The notes beneath the pieces were generated by a model that did not search any database, was not told the DNA's origin, and saw only the letters and a program-made list of their open reading frames with translations. Below, in pieces: positions 13,253 to 22,293 of a stretch of DNA of 22,901 nucleotides. Position 1 is the first letter of the stretch; every line of letters begins with the position of its first letter. Both the position numbers and the translations under genes were made by a program. This stretch comes from Mariprofundaceae bacterium (GTDB lineage: Bacteria > Pseudomonadota > Zetaproteobacteria > Mariprofundales > Mariprofundaceae). The stretch is taken from contig JALUXN010000032.1 in the NCBI GenBank assembly GCA_027018975.1, forward strand, positions 1 to 22,901. Reading direction: 5' to 3'.

Positions 13253-13480
13253 TCCTTACAGCAATTATTCAGCTTCATGCTGGAACTGTTCAGATCGCCC
13301 ATGGATTGTTCGATAGCAAGGCGAACACGCGCAATGTGCTGTTGCACATGAGCATGTTCAACGCCGCTAGCGGGCAAACCGTGGGATGAGCTGAACAGTT
13401 ACCCCTTACACTCAGACGTTTCGGCAAATCATCGATTCCGATATGGTTCATGCTGCAAAGCAGACAGGATGGAGGGTGAG
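13253..13480. other. Intergenic region before the Bat operon
   Basis: No convincing gene is seen in these 228 bp. AACTGTTCAG (13284-13293) and its exact reverse complement CTGAACAGTT (13391-13400) enclose 97 bp. CAGC-TTCAT-GCTG at 13270-13282 is a minor hairpin. The promoter of the Bat operon should lie here, but no clear -35/-10 pair stands out. The open frame on the reverse strand lacks protein-like features. Confidence 0.4.
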
Positions 13481-14443
13481 ATGACAGCATTGGCATCGAT
13501 TCAACAGATCAAAACAGCCATGCAGCAGCAGGTGCTGGGGCAGGAGCGGGTGGTGGATGCGCTGCTCACCTGCCTGCTGGCCAACGGCAATCTGCTGCTG
13601 GAGGGGTTACCCGGCACAGCCAAGACGCGCTCGATCAAGACGCTGGCACGGCTGCTGGAAGCTGATCTCGGCCGCATTCAGTTCACCGCCGACCTGCTCC
13701 CCTCCGATGTCACCGGCACGGAGATTTTTCAGGAGGTCGATGGCGAGCAGCGGCTCACCTTCCAGCCCGGGCCGGTGTTCAATTCGCTGGTGCTGGCCGA
13801 TGAGATCAATCGCGCCCCGGCCAAGGTGCAGGGCGCGCTGCTGGAGGCGATGGAGGAGCGGCAGATCACCGTTGCCGGCACCACCCACCGCCTGCCCGAG
13901 CTGTTCATGGTGCTGGCGACACAGAATCCGATCGAGCAGGAGGGCACCTATCCGCTACCGGAGGCGCAGATGGATCGCTTCCTGATGAAGATCGACATGG
14001 GCTATCCGGCCGATGAAACCGAAATCGCCATCATGCGGCTGGTGCGCGGCGAGGAGCAGGCCGCTGACCAGACGCTGCCGAGCATCCCGCAGTCGGCGGT
14101 GTTTGATGCGCGCGCGCAGGTGCACGCCATCCACATGGCCGAGTCGGTGGAGCGCTATATTGTCGATCTGATCATGGCCACGCGCGAGCCGACCCGCTAC
14201 GGCGGTAATCTGGCGGACTGGATCGATGTCGGCAGCAGTCCGCGCGGCACCATCGCGCTGGATCGCTGCAGCCGCGCCCACGCTTGGCTGGGCGGCCGCG
14301 ATTTTGTCGATCCCGACGATGTGCGCGCGGTGCTGCCCAACGTGCTGCGCCATCGACTGATCCTCAGCTACAAGGCGGTCGCCGACGGTGTCAGCGCCGA
14401 TCAGGTGATCGACGCAATCATCCGGCAGGTGGCGGTGCGCTGA
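13481..14443 (+). CDS. MoxR-family AAA+ ATPase
   Basis: The 320-residue chaperone-like ATPase has Walker A GLPGTAKT (42-49), Walker B LVLADEIN (103-110), sensor 1 ATQNP (146-150), the MoxR-typical QEGTYPLPEAQMDRF motif, and a C-terminal lid (about 215-320). MoxR proteins work with vWA-domain partners in complex assembly or metal insertion, and the partners are encoded directly downstream. ATG at 13481 is chosen because GGAGG is five bases upstream; ATG at 13469 would place the ribosome site inside the gene. It is the first gene of a six-gene operon. Confidence 0.92.
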   Translation: MTALASIQQIKTAMQQQVLGQERVVDALLTCLLANGNLLLEGLPGTAKTRSIKTLARLLEADLGRIQFTADLLPSDVTGTEIFQEVDGEQRLTFQPGPVFNSLVLADEINRAPAKVQGALLEAMEERQITVAGTTHRLPELFMVLATQNPIEQEGTYPLPEAQMDRFLMKIDMGYPADETEIAIMRLVRGEEQAADQTLPSIPQSAVFDARAQVHAIHMAESVERYIVDLIMATREPTRYGGNLADWIDVGSSPRGTIALDRCSRAHAWLGGRDFVDPDDVRAVLPNVLRHRLILSYKAVADGVSADQVIDAIIRQVAVR

Positions 14444-14454
14444 CGGAGCGCGTT

Positions 14455-15396
14455 GTGGATGACACACGCATCTACGCCGAGCTGAAGCCGCTGATTGCAC
14501 TGCAACAGCAGGCGGCTGGTTTTACCTTTCTGCCGCGCCAACCGGTGCACAGCGTCCTCTCCGGCCGCCACGGCTCGCGGCTGCGCGGGCGCGGGCTGAA
14601 CTTCGAGGAGCTGCGCCACTATCGCTACGGCGACGACATCCGCACCATGGATTGGAAGGTGAGCAACCGCACCGGCAAACCGCATGTGCGCGTCTTCAGC
14701 GAGGAGAAGGAGCGGCCGGTGCTGCTGCTGGTCGATCAGCGGCTCAATATGTTCTTCGGCAGCGTCCACAAGATGAAGTCGGTGGTCGCCGCCGAGCTAG
14801 CCGCCATTGCCGCTTGGCGGGTGCTGGCCAGCGGCGACCGTGTTGGCGGGCTCATCTTCAACGATACAACCATCGAGGAGGTGGCGCCGCAGCGCAGTCG
14901 CAACACGGTGCTGCAGCTGCTGCACCGCGTCATCCGCCAAAACCACCAGCTGCGCGCCGATGCCGACACGCCGCCGAATGCAGCACAGCTCAACCACGCC
15001 CTCGCCGCCGCCGAACGGCTCTGCGGCCACGACTATCTGATTGTGCTGATCAGCGACATGAGCGGCTGGGATGCCGAGTCGCTCAAGCGGGTCAAGCGGC
15101 TGGCGCGCCACAACGATCTCCTCGCTGGACTCGTCTTCGATCCGCTCGAGCAGGAGTTGCCGGCGGATACGCGGCTGCTGCTCAGTGATGGGCAGCTGCA
15201 GATGGAGGTCGATACCCGCGCCGATCAGCTCGCCGCGCAGTTCCGCGCCGATTTTGACTCCGGCGTAAGCGGCCTGCAGCAGGAGCTGGGCAAACACCAT
15301 ATTCCGGTGCTGCCGATCGACACCGTGGCACCGGTGGCGGTACAGCTGCGCCAGATCCTCGGCGCCAAACTAGCGCAGCAGCACCGCGCAGGATGA
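14455..15396 (+). CDS. DUF58 domain protein
   Basis: The 313-residue protein carries the DUF58 hallmark RGRGLNFEELRHYRYGDDIRTMDWKVSNRTGKPHV (about 42-75) followed by EEKERPVLLLVDQR, the start of a vWA-like fold. The family accompanies MoxR ATPases. No membrane segments are evident, so it is probably cytoplasmic. The GTG start at 14455 has GGAG six bases upstream and lies 11 bases after the MoxR stop. The frame is open further back inside moxR, but that part is antiphase sequence. Confidence 0.9.
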   Translation: MDDTRIYAELKPLIALQQQAAGFTFLPRQPVHSVLSGRHGSRLRGRGLNFEELRHYRYGDDIRTMDWKVSNRTGKPHVRVFSEEKERPVLLLVDQRLNMFFGSVHKMKSVVAAELAAIAAWRVLASGDRVGGLIFNDTTIEEVAPQRSRNTVLQLLHRVIRQNHQLRADADTPPNAAQLNHALAAAERLCGHDYLIVLISDMSGWDAESLKRVKRLARHNDLLAGLVFDPLEQELPADTRLLLSDGQLQMEVDTRADQLAAQFRADFDSGVSGLQQELGKHHIPVLPIDTVAPVAVQLRQILGAKLAQQHRAG

Positions 15397-15406
15397 ACGT
15401 GATCTG

Positions 15407-15916
15407 ATGCGCCCGGAACTGACCGACACCTTCGGCAACTATGCCCTGCACGGCATCGACGAAATCATCCTGCCGCCACCGGTATCGTGGTGGCCGCTGA
15501 GCGCGCCGGGCTGGCAGTTCCTCGCCGCCCTGCTGCTCTGCGCGGCGGCGTTTTACACTGTGCGCGCCATCCGCCGCTATCGCCGCAACCGCTATCGTCG
15601 CGAGATCCTGCAAGCGATCGAAACGCGCCGCCAACAGGGGCAACAGGCAGTGCTGCACTATCTGCCCGAGGCGTTGAAGCTAGCCGCGCTGGCCGCCTTT
15701 TCGCGCCATGCGGTGGCGCAGTTGAGCGGCGAAGCGTGGCTCGACTTTTTGGAGCAGCACTGCGCCGCGCTCACCTTCAATGATGCCATCGGGCGTCTGC
15801 TCTGTGTGATCGACTATCAGCCGCCGGCGGCGTGGCAGTTCAGCGATGCCGAGGCGGAGGCGTTGATTGCGCGCTGCTGCCGCTGGATTCGCGAGCATGA
15901 GGCGGCCGATGTTTGA
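15407..15916 (+). CDS. DUF4381 single-pass membrane protein
   Basis: A 169-residue protein. A short N-terminal segment with LHGIDEIILPPPVSWWPLSAPGW, the DUF4381 signature, precedes one transmembrane helix (about 35-54). A basic stretch (RAIRRYRRNRYRRE) follows, then a cytoplasmic helical domain. It occurs regularly between DUF58 and BatA genes in gammaproteobacterial Bat operons. Its biochemical role is unknown. The ribosome site is weak. Confidence 0.85.
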   Translation: MRPELTDTFGNYALHGIDEIILPPPVSWWPLSAPGWQFLAALLLCAAAFYTVRAIRRYRRNRYRREILQAIETRRQQGQQAVLHYLPEALKLAALAAFSRHAVAQLSGEAWLDFLEQHCAALTFNDAIGRLLCVIDYQPPAAWQFSDAEAEALIARCCRWIREHEAADV

Positions 15917-16892
15917 GCTGGCGCACCCTTGGATGCTGGCGCTGCTGCCGTTGCCGCTGCTGATCCACCGCTTCGCGCCCGCCTACCGCCAGCGGCAGGA
16001 TGCGATCCGCGTCCCCTTTTTTCGCCGCCTGATCGCGCTCACCGGCCAGCAGCCCGGCAGCGGCGCCATCATCCATGAGCGGCTGCTGTTTCAGAAAATC
16101 TGGCTGCCGCTGAGCTGGCTGCTGCTGGTTGTCGCGCTGGCCGATCCGCTCTGGTTGGGCGCACCGATTGAGCAGACGAAGTCGGCGCGTGATCTGATGG
16201 TCGCCGTCGATCTCTCCGGCTCCATGGCGGCGCGCGATTTCAGGCTCCCAAATCATCAACCGTTGGATCGGCTGGGGGCGGTAAAACAGGTGCTGCGTCA
16301 ATTCGCCGAGCGGCGCGCCCACGATCGGCTCGGGCTGATTGTCTTCGGCGATGCGCCCTACCTGCAGGTGCCGTTCACCGAAGATCACCGCCTCTGGCGC
16401 ACGCTGCTCGATGAGACGGCGATCGGCATGGCGGGGCAGAGCACCGTGTTCGGCGACGCCATCGGGCTGGCGATCCGCCAGTTTGAGCAGAGCAAAACCA
16501 AGCACCGTGTGCTGATCATGCTCACCGACGGCAACGACACCGGCAGCACCATGCCGCCGATTGAAGCAGCCAAGATCGCGGCAGCGCGCGGTGTGAAAAT
16601 CTACATCATCGCCGTCGGTGACCCCGCCACGGTCGGTGAGGAGGCGCTCGATCTGGAGACCATGCAGCGCGTCGCCAGCATCACCCACGGCGGCCTCTAT
16701 CAGGCACTCAATCGCGATGACCTCGTGCGCGCAGCAGCCACCATCGAGCAGCTCGAACCGGTCACCTTTGAGCGCCTCGCCTTTCAACCCAAGCGGCGCC
16801 TGTTCCACTATCCGCTGGCCATCATCCTCTGCGGCTACCTGCTCTTCTTCCTGCGCATGGCGCTGCGCCTGCGCACGGAGCAACGCGCATGA
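15909..16892 (+). CDS. BatA-like vWA-domain membrane protein
   Basis: The 327-residue protein has membrane helices at about 5-20, 65-84 and 298-317, with a von Willebrand A domain between the last two. The metal-ion site DLSGS is at 101-105, and the second metal-binding region (TDGND) is also intact. ATG at 15909 has GAGG six bases upstream and overlaps the DUF4381 stop; ATG at 15897 is the alternative. BatA proteins are inner-membrane parts of the Bat complex, associated with stress tolerance in some bacteria. The stop overlaps the next start (ATGA). Confidence 0.9.
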   Translation: MFELAHPWMLALLPLPLLIHRFAPAYRQRQDAIRVPFFRRLIALTGQQPGSGAIIHERLLFQKIWLPLSWLLLVVALADPLWLGAPIEQTKSARDLMVAVDLSGSMAARDFRLPNHQPLDRLGAVKQVLRQFAERRAHDRLGLIVFGDAPYLQVPFTEDHRLWRTLLDETAIGMAGQSTVFGDAIGLAIRQFEQSKTKHRVLIMLTDGNDTGSTMPPIEAAKIAAARGVKIYIIAVGDPATVGEEALDLETMQRVASITHGGLYQALNRDDLVRAAATIEQLEPVTFERLAFQPKRRLFHYPLAIILCGYLLFFLRMALRLRTEQRA

Positions 16893-18496
16893 GTGCTTTT
16901 CTCGAGCAATTCCTAGCGCATTTCCACTTTCTCCGCCCGTGGTGGTGGCTGGCCGCGCTGCCGCTCTACTGGAGCCTGTGGCAGTTGCACCGCGCCGGGC
17001 AGCCGCAGCGCAAATGGCAACAGCTGATCGCGCCGCATCTGCTCGATGCCATCCTCCTGCAGCACCATGATCGCCGCCGCATCTCCCCGCTGACGCTCGC
17101 CGCCCTGCTGCTGCTCCTCACCCTCACCGCACTGGCCGGCCCGAGCTGGCAGCGGCAGGCCTCGCCACTGGCCGAGCAGGCGGCGACCATCGTCATCATG
17201 CTCGACGCCTCCGAATCAATGGCGCAGCAGGATCTGCAACCCACACGTCTGGCGCGCGCCAAGCAGAAGATCCGCGACCTGTTGCAACTGCAGCGCGGCA
17301 GTCGCATCGGGCTGATTGTCTATGCCGGCTCGGCACACAGCGTGATTCCGCCGACCAGTGATCCGCAGGTGATCACCAGCTATCTGGAGGCGATCTCCAC
17401 CACCATCATGCCGGTGGCGGGTAAAGCGCCGGAGCTGGGGCTGCCACTGGCACAGCAGATGCTGGGCGAGCACGTCGGCAATATCCTCATGCTCGGCGAT
17501 GGCATCGGGCCGAACAGCATCGCCGCCTTCAGCCGCTTCTTTGCCGAACAGCCACACCAGCTATTGCTGCTCGGCGTCGGCACTACGCAGGCGGTGGGGC
17601 TACCGCTGGAGGAGACGCAGCTGCGCAAACTCGCTGCGGTGAGCCACGGCGTCTATCAGCCGCTCACCATCGACCGCAAGGATGTCAAAGCGTTGCAGCG
17701 CCGTATCATCACCCAAGCAGAGAATAACAACGACCGCACCCGCCCATGGATCGACGCCGGCTACCTGCTGCTCTACCCGATCGCGCTGTTGCTGCTCTTC
17801 TGGTTCCGCCGTGGCTGGTCGCTGAACTGGCAGCTGGCGCTGCTCTGCGCACTCTTGCTGAGTCAACCGCTGCCAGTGATGGCGGCAGAGCAAACGGAGC
17901 GTGAACCGGCAACCTCGTGGCAACAGCAGTGGATGCAGCTCTGGCTCACCCCCGACCAGCTCGGCCGCTACTATCTGAAGCGCGGCGAATATCTGCGCGC
18001 CGCCCGCAGTTTCGACAATATCTACTGGCGCGCCGTCGCCTACTACCGCGCCGAACATTTCCAAGCGGCCGCCGAACTCTTCGCGCGCATCCCGACAGTG
18101 GCCGGCTACTTCAATCTCGGCAACGCCTACGCCCACGCGCGCCGCTATCTGCGCGCCGTGCAGGCCTACAACCAAGCGCTCAAATTGCAGCCCGATCACG
18201 CCGGCGCACTGAAAAACCGTAAGCGGGTGCAGCAGATCATCGATGAGACCCAGCAACTGAGCGACAGCCAGCTGGCCGAGGATGAGGAGGCGTCGCAGGA
18301 GCTGGGCGATGCGCCGAAAACCTCCGAAGGCTCCGAGCGCAAACAGTATGCGAAGCGGCAGCGCCAACAGCTCACCGCCGAAGAGGCGCTCAACAATGCG
18401 GCGATCAACGCACTCTGGATGCGACAGGTGCAGAAAGATCCAGCGCGTTTCCTGCGCGCGAAATTCCACATGCAATTGCAGGGGACGCAGCCATGA
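16889..18496 (+). CDS. BatB-like vWA protein fused to a BatC-like TPR domain
   Basis: A 535-residue protein. Helices at about 16-32 and 66-84 precede a vWA domain with the metal site DASES (106-110) and end in a helix at 289-306. A second hydrophobic, signal-like segment (315-333, LALLCALLLSQPLPVMAA) follows. It leads into TPR repeats (about 357-446, with YFNLGNAYAHARRYLRAVQAYNQALKLQPDHAGAL) and a charged Gln/Glu-rich tail. The internal signal-like segment suggests that BatB and a secreted TPR protein became one polypeptide, placing the TPRs in the periplasm. Overlapping stop and start codons link it to both neighbours. Confidence 0.9.
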   Translation: MSAFLEQFLAHFHFLRPWWWLAALPLYWSLWQLHRAGQPQRKWQQLIAPHLLDAILLQHHDRRRISPLTLAALLLLLTLTALAGPSWQRQASPLAEQAATIVIMLDASESMAQQDLQPTRLARAKQKIRDLLQLQRGSRIGLIVYAGSAHSVIPPTSDPQVITSYLEAISTTIMPVAGKAPELGLPLAQQMLGEHVGNILMLGDGIGPNSIAAFSRFFAEQPHQLLLLGVGTTQAVGLPLEETQLRKLAAVSHGVYQPLTIDRKDVKALQRRIITQAENNNDRTRPWIDAGYLLLYPIALLLLFWFRRGWSLNWQLALLCALLLSQPLPVMAAEQTEREPATSWQQQWMQLWLTPDQLGRYYLKRGEYLRAARSFDNIYWRAVAYYRAEHFQAAAELFARIPTVAGYFNLGNAYAHARRYLRAVQAYNQALKLQPDHAGALKNRKRVQQIIDETQQLSDSQLAEDEEASQELGDAPKTSEGSERKQYAKRQRQQLTAEEALNNAAINALWMRQVQKDPARFLRAKFHMQLQGTQP

Positions 18497-19782
18497 AGCG
18501 CATCCTTCAGCTCATGTTCGCCGCGTTGGCGCTGCTGCTAACCTGCTCGGCATCGGCCACGCCGAACACGCCCACGCTGAGCGACCTGCAGCGCGAAGGA
18601 CGGCTGCAGCTGAAGGCGTGGATTGAGCCGCAGCATGCCGTGGCACGTCAGCAGCTCAATCTGCAGATCGAGATCGCCACCGACCGCTGGTTTGCGCGCG
18701 GAACGGAGATCGGCCACATCGAGGTGAATGATGCCATCGTCATGCGCCGCGAGAGTTTTGCTGTCAACGCCACCCGCCGCATCGATGGCGAGACATGGAG
18801 CGTGCAGCGCTGGCAGATCGCCATCTATCCGCAGCACGCCGGCCGCTATCAGATTCCGGCCATCACGGTGAAGCTATCGATTGCCGGCGAACCGGGCGGC
18901 AGCGCCATCGAAGGCCAGCTGCAGACGACGCCGTTTACTATTGACGTCGCCCAACCGCCCGGCATGGCGGCGGATGCAGCCTGGCCTGCGACACCGCAAA
19001 TGACGGTGGAAGAGCAGTTCGACAAACCGCTGGATCAACTGAAACCGGGCGATGCCGTCATCCGCACCATCCGCATCACCGCCGCCGATCTGCCGGCGAT
19101 GATGCTGCCAGCCCTGCACGCAGCCGCGCCCGATGGCCTCGCAGCCTATCCGAAAACGCCCCAACTCACCGACCGCAGCCATCGCGGCGACTACCGCGCC
19201 GAACGGCTGGAGCAGATCACCTACGTCGCCGTAAATGGTGGCGACTTCACCCTGCCGGCGCGCCAATACCACTGGTGGAACATCAACACGCGGCAACTGG
19301 AAACCATCGAGCTGCCCGCTCACACCATCCATGTCACCGGCAGCGCCCCGCCTCGCTGGCAGACCAAGACGCTCATCATCGGCGCGCTGCTCCTGCCGCT
19401 CATCGCTGCCGCATGGCGCTACGTCGCCCGCCGCCGCACCGCACAACCCGCACAGATGAGCGAAAAAGTGATCCTGCGCGCGTTCCAGCGCGCCTGTGCA
19501 TCGGGCGCAACCGATCAGGCCATCCACCACTTCTACCGCTGGCTCGACCACTACAGCGATCCGCCCAGCCGCGAAGCACGCGCCTACCTCGCCCGTTTCC
19601 CGCAGCCCACCCTGCACGACAGCTTTGCAGCGATCCTAGCACAGCACTACGCCAAACAGCCCACCGCCAGCTACGATCTCCATCAGTTTTACACCATCTG
19701 GAGAGAGGCTCTGCAGCAGCATACGCGGCAGACAACCCATCCACCGCGCACGTTGAATCCGAGACTCAATAACGAATTGTGA
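18493..19782 (+). CDS. batD: BatD family exported protein
   Basis: A 429-residue protein. A signal peptide (1-22, LMFAALALLLTCSASA) leads into a periplasmic beta-rich region (about 35-290) with the RRIDGETWSVQRWQIAIYPQHAGRYQIPAI pattern typical of BatD. One transmembrane helix (293-310) and a cytoplasmic helical tail follow. It is the last gene of the MoxR-DUF58-DUF4381-BatA-BatB operon. Its 3' end overlaps the convergent purT by 17 bases, with no room for a separate terminator. Confidence 0.88.
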   Translation: MKRILQLMFAALALLLTCSASATPNTPTLSDLQREGRLQLKAWIEPQHAVARQQLNLQIEIATDRWFARGTEIGHIEVNDAIVMRRESFAVNATRRIDGETWSVQRWQIAIYPQHAGRYQIPAITVKLSIAGEPGGSAIEGQLQTTPFTIDVAQPPGMAADAAWPATPQMTVEEQFDKPLDQLKPGDAVIRTIRITAADLPAMMLPALHAAAPDGLAAYPKTPQLTDRSHRGDYRAERLEQITYVAVNGGDFTLPARQYHWWNINTRQLETIELPAHTIHVTGSAPPRWQTKTLIIGALLLPLIAAAWRYVARRRTAQPAQMSEKVILRAFQRACASGATDQAIHHFYRWLDHYSDPPSREARAYLARFPQPTLHDSFAAILAQHYAKQPTASYDLHQFYTIWREALQQHTRQTTHPPRTLNPRLNNEL

Positions 19783-20977
19783 TCTGCTCCACTGCGGCGC
19801 GTGCCTTCTGGCGTGCCGCTTCGATGCTGTCGCCACGGGCAAGCGCCACTGCCATGCGCCGCTTGCCGTGCACAGCCGGCTTGCCGAAGATGCGCAGCTG
19901 CGTATCGGGCTCGGCGAGCGCCTGCTGCAGCTGACCGAAGGCGAGCTGATCGGAGTCCCCCTCCACCACCAGCGGACAGGAAGCGGCCGCGCCATGTTGC
20001 ACGATATTGGGAATCGGCAGGCCGAGGATGGCGCGCGCATGCAGGGCAAACTCGGAGAGATCCTGCGCCATCATCGTCACCAGCCCCGTGTCGTGCGGGC
20101 GCGGCGACACCTCGCTGAATATCGCCCGATCGCCCTGAATAAAGAGCTCCACGCCGAACAGCCCGTAGCCGCCCAGCGCATCGGTGACCGATTGGGCGAT
20201 ATGGTGCGCCGCCGCCAACGCCTCGGCCGACATTGCCTGCGGCTGCCACGATTCGCGGTAGTCACCATCGATCTGCAGATGGCCGATCGGTTGACAGAAA
20301 GCGGTGCCATCGCGATGACGCACTGTCAGCAGCGTGATCTCGTAATCAAAATCGACAAACCCCTCGACAATCACCTTGCCCCGGCCGGCACGCCCGCCCT
20401 GCTGGGCGTAGCGCCACGCCGCCGCCAGTTCATTGTCACTGCGAATCACTGACTGCCCCTTGCCCGATGAGCTCATGATCGGCTTGACCACACAGGGCAG
20501 ACCGATCTCCGCCACTGCGGCGCGAAACGCCGCCTCATCGGCGGCAAAGCGGTAGGGCGAGGTCGGCAGTCCCAGCGTCTCAGCAGCCAGCCGGCGGATG
20601 CCCTCGCGGTTCATGGTCAGCTGTGTCGCACGCGCAGTCGGGATGACGCAAAAACCCTCCGCCTCCAGCTCCGCCAGCGTGTCGGTGGCGATCGCCTCCA
20701 CCTCCGGCACAATCAGATGCGGCTGCTCGGCCTCAATCAGCGCCCGCAGCGCCGCACCATCGAGCATATTGATCACATGCGCCCGATGCGCCACCTGCAT
20801 CGCCGGCGCATCGCCATAGTGATCCACCGCCACCACTTCGACACCGAAACGCTGCAGCTCAATGGCCACCTCTTTGCCCAGTTCGCCGGCGCCAAGCAGC
20901 ATCACCCGCTTGGCGCGCGCCGTCAGCGGCGTGCCGATCTCCACGCCGTTTTCGTCGCAATTCTCATCTCTACACAT
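19766..20977 (-). CDS. purT: Phosphoribosylglycinamide formyltransferase 2 (formate-dependent)
   Basis: The 403-residue ATP-grasp enzyme makes N-formyl-GAR from GAR, formate and ATP in purine synthesis. It shows the N-terminal RVMLLGAGELGKEVAIELQR, VPEVEAIAT, the KPIMSSSGKGQSV ATP-grasp loop, FGVELF, SEVSPRPHDTGLVT near the metal and phosphate site, and a C-terminal FGKPAVHGKRRMAVALA segment. Length is close to E. coli PurT (392). ATG at 20977 is supported by GGAGAG six bases upstream; the frame is open back to 21055 but overlaps the upstream gene. Confidence 0.96.
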   Translation of the reverse strand: MCRDENCDENGVEIGTPLTARAKRVMLLGAGELGKEVAIELQRFGVEVVAVDHYGDAPAMQVAHRAHVINMLDGAALRALIEAEQPHLIVPEVEAIATDTLAELEAEGFCVIPTARATQLTMNREGIRRLAAETLGLPTSPYRFAADEAAFRAAVAEIGLPCVVKPIMSSSGKGQSVIRSDNELAAAWRYAQQGGRAGRGKVIVEGFVDFDYEITLLTVRHRDGTAFCQPIGHLQIDGDYRESWQPQAMSAEALAAAHHIAQSVTDALGGYGLFGVELFIQGDRAIFSEVSPRPHDTGLVTMMAQDLSEFALHARAILGLPIPNIVQHGAAASCPLVVEGDSDQLAFGQLQQALAEPDTQLRIFGKPAVHGKRRMAVALARGDSIEAARQKARAAVEQITIRY

Positions 20978-20991
20978 CGTGATCTCTCCGT

Positions 20992-21852
20992 TTATATCGA
21001 CAGTGTCACCGGCCAGCCCAGCTGCCGAATACGATCCGCAAATCCTTCCATCCACGCCTGCGGCAGCGGCGCGATATGCACCGCCTCCGGCTGTTGCGAT
21101 GGGCGCGCCAAGCCGTACAGCAACACCCCGCGCAGCGCGATCCCGTCACGCCGCAAAGCGTGCAGGAAATCGAGATAGGCATCCAGCTCAGCATCGGCCG
21201 GCGGCTCACCATCCCAGGCGACCATGCAGGTCTGAATCCAGGTCGGACAGCAGGCCACCGACGCCTCCACCCGCGCACGCAGAAAATGGGCATCGAGCGA
21301 CACACCATTGATCCGCCGCACCGCCGCCGCATCGACGGCATCGACCTTCAGCCACACCTCACCGTCGTGTGCCGCCATCTGCGTCAAACCACGCTGCACC
21401 GCCGGCCGCTGCAGGTAGGAGCCGTTGGTGATCAAGCGCAGCGGGCGCTGCAGTTCTGCCGCCTGCATCACGGCGCAGACCAGCTCGATCACCTGGTCGA
21501 AATCGCGGCAGCTGGTCGGCTCGCCATTGCCGGAGAGCGCCAGATCCGAGATGCGCCGGCTCGCTTCCGGCACCCGCTCGACCATAAAATCGCCATGCAG
21601 CAGCCAATCCAGCAGCGTCGTCAACTCGCTGTGCAATAGATCCAGATCGATCTCCGGCGCCACGCCGCGCTGCAAATCGGGCACCTGACAGTAGGCGCAG
21701 TGCCAGTTGCAGGCGTTGTTGGGGTTGAGATTGATGCCGACCGATACACCGCCGGCTCGACGGGAGATCACCGGATAGACATAGCGCATGCCGACCGCAT
21801 CGCGGTCGTGGTTGGCGGTGGTCAATCGGTTGGCGGTAGTCGATCGATTCAT
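20992..21852 (-). CDS. Radical SAM protein (COG0731-like)
   Basis: A protein of 286 residues from the ATG at 21852. A cluster motif CNWHCAYC (CX3CX2C) binds the [4Fe-4S] cluster, and LALSGNGEPTSC is the GGE-like SAM-binding segment. The surrounding PVISRRAGGVSVGINLNPNNACN fits a family seen widely in gammaproteobacteria and related to TYW1-type Fe-S oxidoreductases. The substrate is unknown. The start is uncertain: ATG 21852, TTG 21864 or ATG 21789 are possible, all with weak ribosome sites. The first 20 residues contain an imperfect duplicated TTANRL/TTANHD element. It ends 14 bases before purT and is probably co-transcribed. Confidence 0.85.
   Translation of the reverse strand: MNRSTTANRLTTANHDRDAVGMRYVYPVISRRAGGVSVGINLNPNNACNWHCAYCQVPDLQRGVAPEIDLDLLHSELTTLLDWLLHGDFMVERVPEASRRISDLALSGNGEPTSCRDFDQVIELVCAVMQAAELQRPLRLITNGSYLQRPAVQRGLTQMAAHDGEVWLKVDAVDAAAVRRINGVSLDAHFLRARVEASVACCPTWIQTCMVAWDGEPPADAELDAYLDFLHALRRDGIALRGVLLYGLARPSQQPEAVHIAPLPQAWMEGFADRIRQLGWPVTLSI
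21810..21845. repeat. 18-bp tandem duplication in the 5' end of the radical SAM gene
   Basis: GGTTGGCGGTGGTCAATC (21810-21827) is followed directly by a second copy with two mismatches (21828-21845). It encodes two six-residue units before the conserved domain. The family domain begins after it, so either the duplication is a tolerated N-terminal extension or the true start is the ATG at 21789. Confidence 0.8.
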
Positions 21853-21864
21853 CAAAGAGAACAA

Positions 21865-22152
21865 TCAGACATGCAGATCCACAAACTGCCCCTTCGGTGC
21901 GGCAAAGAAGGTCTGCTCGCCCCGCTTGGAGTAGCCCTGCTCCTGCGCTGGCAGATTCGTGGGATCGATATTCGACTGATAGGTGCGCAGCAGCTGACGC
22001 CGGCCGCCAAGCTGACCACCGACATTGCTGCTGGACTCCACCTTCTCCGCCTCGATGATGGTCGCATCCTGCGGCGGCTGCACCGGAGGTGAAACCACAA
22101 CGGCCGGCGGATATTGGCCGATCTGCATCATAAAGCCGAACTGAATCGCCAT
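21865..22152 (-). CDS. Small hypothetical protein
   Basis: A 95-residue protein with a proline-rich segment (YPPAVVVSPPVQPPQD), then a polar region with RRQLLRTYQSNIDPTNLPAQEQGYSKRGEQTFF. No signal peptide or membrane helix is evident and the family is not recognised. ATG at 22152 is preferred to the adjacent GTG (22155); AGGG lies seven bases upstream. It ends next to the radical SAM gene and probably shares its operon. Confidence 0.65.
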   Translation of the reverse strand: MAIQFGFMMQIGQYPPAVVVSPPVQPPQDATIIEAEKVESSSNVGGQLGGRRQLLRTYQSNIDPTNLPAQEQGYSKRGEQTFFAAPKGQFVDLHV

Positions 22153-22211
22153 CACCCCACCCTAAAAAGCTCAGCCGGCGAAAGCAAATCGTCACCCTGC
22201 ATTGTCGCACT

Positions 22212-22240
22212 TTGCACGCCTCCAAGCAGGCTGCTAATCT
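22212..22240 (+). promoter_or_regulatory. Sigma-70-type promoter of the exported protein gene
   Basis: TTGCAC (22212-22217) and TAATCT (22235-22240) are separated by exactly 17 bp, giving a predicted start near 22247 and a leader of about 47 bases ending in a strong AAGGAGG before the ATG at 22294. Confidence 0.65.
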
Positions 22241-22293
22241 CTGTTGATCTGCAGCCATGCAGATGCCAGAACGGCAACATAAGGAGGCTACCC

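Noticed and set aside
13290..13496. Reverse-strand frame of 68 codons in the intergenic region
   Set aside because: It overlaps the moxR start, has no ribosome site and shows no recognisable protein features.
18874..19617. Long reverse-strand frames over the Bat genes
   Set aside because: High-GC coding sequence leaves open antisense frames; these are rich in Arg, Gly and Ala and lack ribosome sites, while the forward genes have clear family motifs.
13481..19782. MoxR-vWA genes as a possible conflict or defence system
   Set aside because: The gene order with DUF58, DUF4381, BatA, BatB-TPR and BatD is the ordinary chromosomal Bat operon; no nuclease or other effector is attached.
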